Shown here piece after piece: positions 1 to 10,259 of a stretch of DNA of 64,000 bases (positions within the stretch are counted from its first letter, which is position 1; the number at the start of each line of letters is the position of its first letter). The position numbers and the translations under genes are program-made. The notes beneath the pieces were generated by a model. It did no database searches. It saw only the letters and a list, made by a program, of their open reading frames with translations, and was not told the DNA's origin. Origin of the DNA: Coenobita brevimanus (taxonomy: Eukaryota; Arthropoda; Malacostraca; Decapoda; Coenobitidae); NCBI GenBank assembly GCA_032717465.1, contig CM064690.1, positions 14,428,175-14,492,174 of the forward strand, in the 5' to 3' direction.

Positions 1-860
1 CTTTTTCTGTATCTCTCTTATTTTCCAGAATTCTTGCCAATCCACTTCTTCAGAAAGTTTTCTCAATCCTGTAAAGTTTGTTTTCCCAAAGTTGTATCTT
101 CCATGCTTGTATAGTTCATCTCTTCTCCCTATTTCCCTCTGTCGTTTGGAAGTTTGTCACTACATGATCACTTTTTCCTACAGGACACAGATATTTCAGA
201 GATTCAATTGCATCATTTTCTTTGGTTAGAATTAAGTCTAGTGTTGCTGGTGTGTCATCCCCTCTAAATCTTGTCCTTTCTTTGACCCACTGGGTCATTA
301 CATTATCCATTGCTGCATTTAATAGTACAGTATACTGCCCCATGAATCTTCACTACTTCCTGAGTCCCACCCTCCACAGTTTACCCCTTTACAGTTGAAG
401 TCCCCCATGAGGATTATGTTGTTACATTTCTCAGTCACTTTCTGTAGATATCTACCATGTCCGACAATATCTCTTGATATTCCTACTCATTCCATCTTCT
501 TGTCTTGGGGGGGATATATGCTAGTGCGGTTTCTCTTGCCTTTCCCATCGGTTCCAATTACCATGTTTATCACTTCAGCCATACCTTCTCCCAGTTCCAC
601 ACTATCCACATTTATGCTGTTTTTCTCTGCTATCATCACTCCTCCTCCCATTTTTTCATTTCTGTCTCTTCCCCATAGTTTGTATTTCCAATTTCCCATT
701 TGGATTTCAGTATTCTCTCTTAGCTTGGTCTCTATGAAGCACATAATGTGTGGCTCAGCGTCCATTTCTAGCCTTGCTGAGATACGACCATCTATGTTAG
801 CATATGCCACTTTCAGTCATTTTTGCAATGTTTTTTTATATTGTCCTTTTCTCTCCTTCT
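1..860 (-). mobile_element. LINE-A copy 1, 5' part (CR1-like endonuclease region)
   Basis: The minus strand encodes pieces of an apurinic-like endonuclease from a CR1/Jockey-superfamily LINE. Nucleotides 810-487 read through CFIETKLRE and a GGGVMIA segment. Nucleotides 343-116 carry TLDLILTKEN and GKSDHVV, the last blocks of such endonucleases. Nucleotides 115-1 continue into the linker before the reverse transcriptase. The same blocks occur in the same order at 62640-63500 (+), so the two copies belong to one subfamily. The frame is broken between the two pieces. ORF1 is absent: similarity to the 62.6-kb copy fades near 860, about 45 bp before a (GT)n tract. The copy leaves the window on the left, so its RT cannot be judged. 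Confidence 0.85.
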
Positions 861-902
861 TTCCGCCTTGGAGGGTTGGCATGTGGACAAGAGGGTCGGT
901 GC

Positions 903-904
<2 letters not shown>

Positions 905-942
<38 letters not shown>
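905..942. repeat. (GT)19 microsatellite
   Basis: A perfect GT dinucleotide run. It lies just upstream of the 5' end of LINE-A copy 1 and reads (AC)n on that element's strand. LINE-A copy 2 is also preceded by (AC)n. Confidence 0.98.
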
Positions 943-944
<2 letters not shown>

Positions 945-1699
945 CCCTCCCCAGGAACTGCCTCATCATGCTGAGGGGCTTGTGTGCCCTGTAAATCTGG
1001 TGGGCTGTACCAGCGAAGGGAAATTCCCCCCTAGACTCAGCAGGAGGACAGGGATACCCATGCTGAAAGGGCCATCAGTGAGGGGTCAGACTAAGTGTTC
1101 CCAGGTCCAGTGTCTTGTGGATTGCCCTAGGTTGGGTGAATGCCATGGGAGTAAACCTTGAATGAAAAATCTGGGAGTGGAGTCCCACAGAAGGCGGGGC
1201 TCAACAGACAGAGCTTGCGGCACTCTGCAACCTTGCTCAGTAGATGGTCTTTGTGAAGCTTCATTCCACCATCACAAGTTGGGATCACGTGTTGGTAAGG
1301 ACTGCATGCCCTTCCTATTGCACCAGATCCATTCATTGTGGAAGCCCACTGCTATAATCACCTCCCATCTTATCTTTCACCAAAACAAAAACCTATGGCG
1401 ACAGGATAAGGTGACAGTGACACGTCATGGATGTGGCTGGAAGTTGCTAGTGCTACCTCAAGTCCTCTACATAGGCAGCATGGCCCAGTGGTCGTTGGCA
1501 TGATGGCATAGGATCAGGTCATCCAGCATGACTACGCAGCTGGAAACGGATACTCAACTGCATACATCTGAGGAGGAGGGGTTTAGAAAAAGTAACCTAA
1601 ACATTTACTGCTCTACACCACCTGGGCAGATAACCTTGTCTGTCAAGGCATGCCACATTGTGGTTGAAAACCAAAAGAATATTTGTGGCTTTTGCTACC
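943..1699 (+). other. Unassigned sequence, possibly LINE-F 5' region
   Basis: No convincing coding frame is visible here. Short open stretches have no recognisable domain. The segment leads directly into the endonuclease relic at 1700, so it may be the 5' untranslated part of that LINE. Confidence 0.3.
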
Positions 1700-2700
1700 T
1701 GGAATATATGAGCCTTGCTTGATACTGACCACGGCACAAGACCACATCGTGGAAGTGGCCTTATTGCCCATGAACTGAGAAGATATAAAATTGACATTGC
1801 TGCCTTGTCTGAGACTCGCCTCTCAGGAGAGGGCAGCCTTATAGAAGCAGGAGAAGGGTGTATCTATTTTCAGAGGGGATACCCAGACAGTGTAAGAAGA
1901 AACCATGGTGTTGGCTTTGCACTCCAGAGCAACCTTGTACAGAATTTCCAAGAAACAGCTGTGGGCATATCAGAGAGGCTCATGTCCTGGTGCATACCAC
2001 TCTCTAAAGGCCATTATGCAACACTAATCAGTGCCTATGCCCCAATGCTTCATTTTGAGGACACTGCCAGAGATTCCTTTTGACTCTGGATGTTACAGTT
2101 CGTGCAATACCACCTAATGACAAACTGACCCTGCATGGAGATTTTAATGCCAGAGTGGAGAAAGATAATCACTTCTGCCAAGGCATTAGAGTCTGTCATG
2201 GCAACTTAAGCATAAACACAACCACATGGTTGCACCCATGATGTAGCCATTGGCACCTAATTGACTATGTCATTGTAAGGCAGCGAGATCGTAGAGGAGT
2301 TCTTATAATCCGAGCTATGAGAGGCGCTGAGTGCTCCACAGACCATAACCTTACAGTCACCACACTGCAGTAAGTCACAAGCCCACAAATGCACTGCAGA
2401 CCATCCATCAAGAAACTAAACAGTAGTAGCTTAGAGGATGTGGCAACATATAATAAAGACAACCATGATCATACCAAAAGATCTTGAAACCATTGCTTCT
2501 GACAGAATACAATGACAATTCCTCTGCAGTGAAGGAACTATGCATCTGGAAGATACTTGGAACCTGATCAGAGAAGAGCATAGACACCAGAGGCACAACC
2601 AAATCAGAGTTAACCTGGCAAACCTGGACTTGCCAACTGTGTGACAAAGTTTGCAGATCCAGAATTGGTCTGCACAGTCACACACATTGCACCAAATACT
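1700..2700 (+). mobile_element. LINE-F relic: endonuclease plus C-terminal zinc finger, RT missing
   Basis: Nucleotides 1715-2083 encode an endonuclease N-terminal half (IDIAALSETRLSGEGSL, GVGFALQ, SAYAP) typical of the LINE group often mis-annotated as craniofacial development protein 2. Out-of-frame remains of the endonuclease C-terminus follow to about 2400 (equivalents of the GDFNARV and DYVIVR blocks and a TDH block). From about 2630 the plus strand reads a C2H2-like finger (CQLCDKVCRSRIGLHSH), the usual C-terminal feature of this LINE group. The whole reverse transcriptase that should lie between them is absent. This is a dead, internally deleted copy with several stops. Confidence 0.7.
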
Positions 2701-2950
2701 GAGAAACACACCATCTTAGTGAGTATAGCAGCTGTCGTATTGTGTAGTAGTAGGACAGCTTTAAGTAACTGTGTGTGGGGGGGGGGGAAGGGGGGATCAT
2801 AAGAGCAATAGGTTGAGGCATGGTGCACTGGGTTGTGGCATATATTGGGGAAATGGGCATGTTTTGTTCATGTCTTCCCACAACCACCCACATATTTCGG
2901 TACTTTTCTTGGAATCTGTTCACTCTCATCGCTTGAGTCACTGGAGACAA

Positions 2951-2992
<42 letters not shown>

Positions 2993-3504
2993 ATGCCACC
3001 TAAACCTCCCAGAATCATCTCCTGAGAAGGTTGAAGGGAGACAGTCGCACTACACAGACTGACATCCTTCACACATTGTGGCTAGACAAATATTGAGCAC
3101 TCAGCATGTGTGCCAGCACCGTACACAATCAGCTTGCAGGCGTCATAAATATATGAGTTTGAGGGTGCATGCCCAAGAATTTTAAATGGCATGGGTCACT
3201 ACAAGGTAATATTGCATTCAGAACAGCTTCCTGTATAGAGATAGGTTGCATATTGTGGGTTAATCATATTTACTTCAGAAGTCCATCATGGTGTTGCTGT
3301 CTGAAGTCTGGGCTCTCCCAGATCTGTTGCCTGAGTAGATTTTCTGACATTTGCTATTAGGGCAGATACTTTTGGTACAACCTTATGTAGTGATCCAACT
3401 GCCCTCATTCCATCATTTACAAAAGCTGCAGTGTGTGTGAAAAACAGCTCATGTTCAGGAACAAAATTGAATACATCATTTAAAGAGTTTAATACTCACC
3501 ATCC
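2701..3504. other. Unassigned repeat-type sequence with poly-G and poly-T runs
   Basis: A G-run lies at about 2778-2796 and a 38-base T-run at 2954-2991. I see no coding frame with a recognisable domain and no clear RNA gene. It may be the 3' untranslated part of the LINE-F relic or intronic sequence. Confidence 0.4.
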
Positions 3505-3990
3505 ACTCACTCAATGTAGTGCTGCTTTCGGGTGTCTGCCCTGTCCTCTCCTCCATCCTTCTTTCCTTCCATCTTCTTTCTTTCCTTCATTCTTTCCTCA
3601 TACTTTTGCCTACGGGTGACTTTACATTCCTTCTTCTGTCTTTCATTCCTTCATTCTTTCCTCTTCCTTCTGCCTATGGGTGACTCTACACTGAGTGACA
3701 AGCCAGATGGTTTCCTGTACACCAGGAAACTATTTACAACGCTGGGTAGTAACCATATAACCAGATTTTGGCGCCTGGTAGTTAAGTGGGTAATTATTGT
3801 GCTCCAGTCGGATTGAGCCGGTGAAAGCTCATATCCAAGGGGTGGTTGGGGTTTATTGCTCACGTAATGCCACTTAGGGATGAGTGAGGTTGGTCACTCT
3901 CATCTTAAATGTCAGCACCAACTTGCCTAGCCCCGGCCTCCTACGCTTCTCATGGGGAAACACAGGATTGAATGATGGATGGATGGAATA
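3505..3990 (+). repeat. Interspersed repeat A, copy 1
   Basis: A sequence of about 450-480 bp present three times in the window: here (+), at 12860-13338 (-) and at 17290-17690 (-). Shared blocks in this orientation are a CT-rich start with CTTTCCTTC repeats, then GGTTTCCTGTACACCAGGAAA, the triplet TGGCGCCTGGTAGTTAAGTG, a GGGGTTTATTGCTCACGTAATGCC block, and an end containing CTTCTCATGGGGAAA. No reading frame is conserved and no pol III boxes were recognised, so it is a non-coding dispersed repeat of unknown class. Its GGTTTCC...CTGGGTGGTAACC module is shared with the 5' end of LINE-B. Confidence 0.8.
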
Positions 3991-4332
3991 CAACATCTAG
4001 AGATTCACTATCTGATCCTGAGGCACTGTAGTATCAGATCTATCTACCAGTAGAATATGATGTTCTTGCACTGGGGGATTGGGTCCAACTAAGGAGAAAG
4101 CTTTAATCGTGGTTGATGCACTGTTTGTGACTGCATAAGACACATTTCTGTTGATCTTATAGAAATTGACTATATCTTAAAGCGATCAAGAATATTTATT
4201 GAGGTATGATGACATGTAAATATCTGACAGAAAACCATTATTGAGTGTAGAATTCACTCATGCCTGAAGTGGGCAGTCGCTTATAGAAAGCTATGCATTT
4301 GGCTGTAACACTGATAGCAGGTTTACTTCCAG
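3991..4332. other. Unassigned intergenic or intronic sequence
   Basis: About 340 bp with no recognised coding, RNA or repeat feature. Confidence 0.5.
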
Positions 4333-7300
4333 TATGGTAGGTGGGAGTGCCCATCATCCTCCCACTTAGTGTAGTGGTACCCTGTTTTTAGGGTAGCTGT
4401 ACATGAGTGGCAAGCCAAATGATTTCATGTAAACCAGGAAATCATTTACAACTTTGGGTGGTAACCTTATAACCAACCAACATGTAGTCCCTACGTGACA
4501 GCAAGTGGATTGGCAGAGGGTTAGTGTCCCTCCCCGGAAAACAACCAACTAAAAATATGAACAAGAAGCCTCGGTCCAGTACTGACTGACCAAAAGATGA
4601 CGACTAAGGACCGAACATGATACGGATGGCAACGTGGGATGTAAGAGGTGCAAATGATGAGATGAAGAGAGAGATAATGTCCAGGTGCTTGAGGGTGCAA
4701 AAGTGGATGTATGTGGATTAACGGAAACTAAATGGAGAGGTGAGAGTGTGAGAAAATGGGAGTATGGATGGGGTGTATGTGCAGGAGTAGGTGAGAATGA
4801 GAGGGCAAAAGAAGGAGTGTGTACTGTTATGAGTAACAGATAGAAGGAGAATATAAGAGAGTATTGATCAATTGGGTCAAGGATTGTGTGGGTAGGATTG
4901 AAAGTTGGACTACAAATGTGGAGGATTGTGTGCGTGTATGCGCCAACACAAGATCGTTCAAGTAGAGTGAGCGAAGAGTTCTGGAGAAATGTGGAAGTGT
5001 GCATGGAAAAGTTTGAAAGGAATGAGAGTGTGTTTTTGACTGGTGAAATGAATGGTAAAGTTGGGAATGTGAAGGTGGATGGAGTAGCTGGTGAGTGGGG
5101 TGTGCCTACTGAGATAGATGAGAATGGCAGTGCTTTATTGGACATTTGTGCTGGGAGGGGGTCGGTGATAGCCAGTACCCTCTTCAGGCACAAAATGATC
5201 CACAGGTATATGTAGTGAGTGATGAGAAGGGTGAATGGTGAACTGAATGAATGGAAGGCAATGATTGATTATGTGTGTGTGGATGAAAGGATGCAAAGAT
5301 GTGTAATGGATGCAAGAGCATATAGAGGTTGGGGGAGTGGACTTTCTGACCACCACTTGGTGGCAGTCAGAATCAATATCCAAGTAAAATGGAGAAATAG
5401 AAGAAGGGAAGGATGGGAGGAAGGAATATATGCAAGGAGAGTGGAAATGTTACATGAGGATGAGAAAAAGGCAGAATGTAAGAGAGAAGTGGAGGAATGA
5501 TTGGGTAAATATGAATTGGAGCAGATGGGGGATGTGGAAGGTGTGTGGAAGTTATTCACAGAAGAAATATGTGCGGCATGTGAGGTGGTGTGTGGGAGGA
5601 AGAGAAGACAAAGGGGGATGCAAGGAACAGCATGGTGGAATGAAGAGGAGAGACAAGCTGTGGCACAAAAGAAAAAAGCATATAATGAATGGATGAGAAA
5701 TAGGGGTGTGGAAAAAGTTGAGAGGCGGAAGAGAGAGTTATATGTAGAGAGGAAGAGAGAGGTGAAAAGAATAGTAAGAGAGAGTAAGAAGAGAGTGGAT
5801 GAGGAATTTAGAAGGAATTTGAGTGTAAAGTGGAGGGAATGTAAGAAAATGTTATGGAAAGAGGTAAAGAGAGTCAGATGGGGTGGCAGTGAAGTTAGTA
5901 GGGGAGTTTAAGATAAAAATGGTAGATTAGTAGTTGAGAAGGGAGAAAAAGTGAGCAGATGGAGAGAACACTTTAATGAATTGTACAACATAGAGAATGA
6001 TAGTAATGCAAGTATAAGTGGGTAGGGAATGGCTGGGAGAAGGAGGGAGGTGAGAAGACAGGAAGAAATCAGTAGGATGGAAGTTGTGGAAGCAGCGAAG
6101 AAAGTCAAAATGGGGAAAGCCCCAGGAGTTGATGGAGTGTGTGGTGAAATGTTGAAGCAGGGGAGAGAGATAGTAGTAGAAAGGATGTGGAAGATGTGCA
6201 GATTGGCCTGGGAGGAAGGTAGAGTCCTGGAGGATTGGAAGTCAGGTATAATTATTCTCTTGTACAAAGGGAAAGGGAAAAAGAATTCTGTGGTAATCAC
6301 AGGGGCATTTGTCTTCTGAGTGTAATAGGAAAAGTATATGGTAGGTTACTTATTGACAGAGTTAGGGAAATAACAGAGGAATTAGTTGGAGAAAAACAGG
6401 GAGGTTTTAGGAGGGGAAGATGTTGTGTAGATCAGATATTCTTTCACAGATCTTTAGCGTAAAAGTTTCTAGAGAAGGGGAAGAAGTTGTATGCTGCCTT
6501 CATGGATTTGGAGAAAGCATATGACAGGGTGGATAGACAAGGATTGTGGAAAGTATTAAGAATGTATGGAGTACATGGGATGTTGTTGAATGCTGTGAAG
6601 AGTATGTATGATGGTACTATGGCTGCAGTGCGTGTGGATAGTGAACTGAGTGAGTTTTTCTATTTGATTATTGGGTTGAAACAAGGATGTGTCATGTCTC
6701 CATGGTTGTTCAGTCTGTATATGGATAGGGTTTAAGAGATACAAGGTAGGGCAGTGGCCCTAATGAGAGCGGGCATTGTTTGGAAACTCCCTGTACTGTT
6801 GTTTGCAGATGATACTGTGTTAAGTGATGACGATGGGGAGCTGCAAGGCTTGGTGGATGAGTTTGGGAGAGTGTGTAGAAAACAGAATCTAAAGGTGAAT
6901 GGAGGGAAGAGTAAAGTTACGGTCTTACAAGAGAGGTGAAGTCAGTGAATGTACAGTGAGGTTGGATGGTGAGGAAATGGAAAATGTGAGTATGTTTAAG
7001 TTCTTGGGTAATGTGATGAGTAAGGATGGAAGTTTGGAGGGTGAAGTGCTTGAAAGGGTACAACAAGGAAGAAAGTTTGTTGGTTCCTTGAAGGCAGTGA
7101 TAAGAAACAGGGAAGTAACCATGGAAGTGAAAGAGTTATTACATGACACTATTGTGGAAGTGAAACTTGGACGTTGTTGGAGGGACAGAAGTCAAGAGTG
7201 AGAGTAGTGGAAATGAGTTATTTGAGAGGGGCCTGTGGAGTCACATGGAGAGACAGACTGACAAATGAGGATGTGAAGGATCATTGTGGTGTGGATGTGG

Positions 7301-7590
7301 ATGTGATAGGAAGCGTTAGGAGAAACATACTGAGGTGGTTTGGCCATGTGGAGAGGATGGAGAATGAGAGACTGATGAGGAGAGTGTATGTGAGTGAGGT
7401 GAAGGGGGAGAGAGGGAGGGGGAGGCCAAGGATGAGGTGGAGGGATGGAGTGGAGAGGTATATGAGAGAGGGGGGTGTGAATTGGGAGCAGGGCAGTGAA
7501 ATGGCAGGGGACAGGGTGATGTGGATGATTTCTTTGTGGCCACTCCGTGTAAGGGTTTAAGGCGTCTGGCAGTAGATAGATAGATAAATA
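4333..7590 (+). mobile_element. LINE-B copy 1 (RTE-like, full length, decayed)
   Basis: An RTE-type LINE of about 3.2 kb with one endonuclease-RT reading frame. The 5' region matches the copy at 38171. Endonuclease pieces lie at 4886-5215 and 5219-5500 (VRVNIQ-type end after SDHHLVAVR). The linker is at 5501-5911. RT pieces follow: KAPGVDGVCGEML at 6115, FMDLEKAYDRVDRQ at 6500, GLKQGCVMSPW at 6675 and LLFADDTVL at 6800. The C-terminal [14 protein letters not shown] block is at 7318. Many stops and frameshifts make it inactive. The 3' end is a short TAGA tandem tail, typical of RTE elements, at 7575-7597. It faces LINE-B copy 2 tail to tail. Confidence 0.88.
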
Positions 7591-8106
7591 GATAGAAATG
7601 TTTTTTGGATGTCACAGCCCAAAGGATAAAATGTATTAAGTGCTGTACGAAAGACAATTTGCTTATAAAATGTAGAGAATGGAAAAAATGATATATAACA
7701 GGTAACGTAACGTTATTGACTTTAATGAAGATGATCATATTTACCATGATGGTAAATATAGCCATTTCATGTGGAATTCAACAGTTGAGACGTGTGTGCT
7801 ATATCTATCTATCTGGATGATTTCTTTGTGGCCACTCCGTGTAAGGGTTTAAGGCGTCTGGCAGTAGATAGATAGATAAATAGATAGAAATGTTTTTTGG
7901 ATGTCACAGCCCAAAGGATAAAATGTATTAAGTGCTGTACGAAAGACAATTTGCTTATAAAATGTAGAGAATGGAAAAAATGATATATAACAGGTAACGT
8001 AACGTTATTGACTTTAATGAAGATGATCATATTTACCATGATGGTAAATATAGCCATTTCATGTGGAATTCAACAGTTGAGACGTGTGTGCTATATCTAT
8101 CTATCT
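7523..8106. repeat. Perfect 292-bp tandem duplication
   Basis: Bases 7523-7814 and 7815-8106 read identically by eye. Each unit holds the last ~40 bp of LINE-B copy 1, its TAGA tail and about 220 bp of flank, ending in ATCTATCTATCT. The duplication is therefore younger than the LINE-B insertion, or it is an assembly artefact at a TAGA/TATC boundary. Confidence 0.93.
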
Positions 8107-8119
8107 GTCTATCTATCTA

Positions 8120-8166
<47 letters not shown>

Positions 8167-8170
8167 CTAT
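8093..8170. repeat. (TCTA)n and (TA)n microsatellite
   Basis: TCTA units at 8093-8123 run into about 34 bp of TA and then TATC again before the 3' end of LINE-B copy 2. On the minus strand this is the TAGA tail of that LINE. Confidence 0.9.
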
Positions 8171-8910
8171 CTGTTTATTGCCAGACGCCTCAATCCCGTT
8201 TGGGGTGGCCACAAACAAATCACCTCCAAGTCGCCCTGTCCCCTGCCATTTCACTGCCCTGCTCCCAACTCACACTCCCCTCTCTCATATACCTCTCCAC
8301 CCCATCCCTCCATCTCATCCTTGGCCTCCCCCTCCCTCTTCCCCCTTCCACCTCACTCACATACACTCTCTTCGTCAGTCTTTCACCCTCCATCCTCTCC
8401 ACATGGCCAAACCACCTCAGTGTGTTTCTCATAATGCTTCCTATCACATCCACATCCATACCACAACGCTCCTTTATATCCTCATTCGTCAGCCTGTCTC
8501 TCCACGTGACTCCACAGGCTCCTTTTAAATAACTCATTTCCACTGCTCTCACTCTTGACTTGTGTTCTTCCAACAATGTCCAAGCTTCACTTCCGTACGT
8601 TAGAGTTGGTATCACAATACTGTCATGTAGTAACTTTTTCACTTCCATGCTCACTTCCCTGTTTCTTATCACTGCTTTCAAAGAACCAGTAACTTTTCTT
8701 CCCTGCTGTACCCTTTCAAGCACTTCATCCTCCAAACCTCCATCCTTACTCATCACACTACCCAAGTAGTTAAACGTACTCACATTTTCCAATTCCTCAC
8801 CATCCAACCTCGCTGTACATTCACTAACTTCACCTCTCTCAAAGACCATCACTTTACTCTTCCCTACATTCACCTTTAGATTCCGTTTCTTACACACTCT
8901 CTCAAACTCA
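8171..8910 (-). mobile_element. LINE-B copy 2, 5'-truncated 3' end
   Basis: Reading 8904-8220 on the minus strand gives one open frame for the C-terminal part of the LINE-B protein: [66 protein letters not shown]. The RT catalytic part is missing. The copy is 5'-truncated exactly where a long (TA)n tract starts. It has no stop in about 225 codons, so it is much younger than copy 1. The family 3' terminus (GTCTGGCAATAAACAG-like) precedes the TATC tail at 8171. Confidence 0.9.
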
Positions 8911-9430
<520 letters not shown>

Positions 9431-10259
9431 GTAATTCCTGTAATAGCTGGACGCCCAATTCCTGGACAGTCCAATTTCCGGACATTTTGGGCCTGGGCCT
9501 TCGGAACCCTCCCACCCCCCCCCCCCCCCCAAAAAAAATAATCCCACCCATTATTTGATATTGGAATGCGCTGCCGAACAGCTGTTTTTACACATGGCCG
9601 CCGCTCCCCTGCTGTTCCTCCCTCCTCCTCGATTACTGCCAAACTTCCATCGTGAGTAGATGCTCATCACAGTGGATGCCGCATGTGCTCGTTTTTGTGA
9701 ATAAACTGCAATACCTCGCCACTAGACCACATGGGAATTTACAGTGTTGTGCAGTGTTAAGAAATTAGAATTTAGAGTGCAAAGGATTAAGTGTGGAGTG
9801 CAAACTGGCAGTTGAGACTGGCATGGCACAATTAAGAACAGATTGTGCAGTGTTAAATAACTGTAACTCATAGTGCGAAGAATTAAGTGCAGCACAACAC
9901 TGGATTATTATACATGCTTCAAGAGCTTTTTCACCACTGCCAGAGCCGTAGAGGAGGCAGCCACATATGTGCTGTAAGTACCAAGTACACTGCTAAATAA
10001 TTTCCATGCTCACTTCCAATTCCTCATTCTCTGGTTCCTTTTCATTTACGTCATGTTTTATGTCCATTTTTGGTGTCAATAGGGTCTTAAATAGGTGCTA
10101 TGCATGTGCGGTAGGGAGTAATTTAGGTGGCTTTCAAAGTTAGGCTGGGTTAGGGTCGATCAGTACCAGTCCAGGAGGCAGGGGCCCAGTATTCTTACAA
10201 AACTAATTCCTGGACATGCCTTTGGCTCTTTTACATCGGATATTGGGAAGATGACTTTA
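9431..10259 (+). mobile_element. Non-autonomous pogo/Tigger derivative related to Tigger 2
   Basis: The left end (GTAATTCCTGTAATAGCTGG, then ACGCCCAAT) resembles the left terminus of Tigger 2 at 49567. From 9690 to 10259 it matches the Tigger 2 3' region at 51820-52672. Shared blocks include the CCACTAGACCACA-GGGAATTT block, TAAATAGGTGCTATGCATGT and GGGGCCCA-TAT. The transposase gene is missing, so this is an internally deleted derivative of about 830 bp. A C-run and A-run lie at 9515-9538. Its right terminus is interrupted by Tigger 1. Confidence 0.7.

Noticed and set aside
823..1161. Cys-Val-rich open frame across 900-950
   Set aside because: Produced by (GT)n read in frame; no domain and no conservation signal.
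3431..3816. Ser/Phe-rich open frames in repeat A
   Set aside because: The CT-rich block of the repeat yields low-complexity frames that are not conserved among the three copies.
4549..5193. Long frames antisense to LINE-B copies (for example 4549-5193, 14495-15118, 57143-57934, 59172-59972)
   Set aside because: The purine-rich LINE-B sense strand leaves the opposite strand free of stops; the sense strand has the endonuclease/RT motifs.
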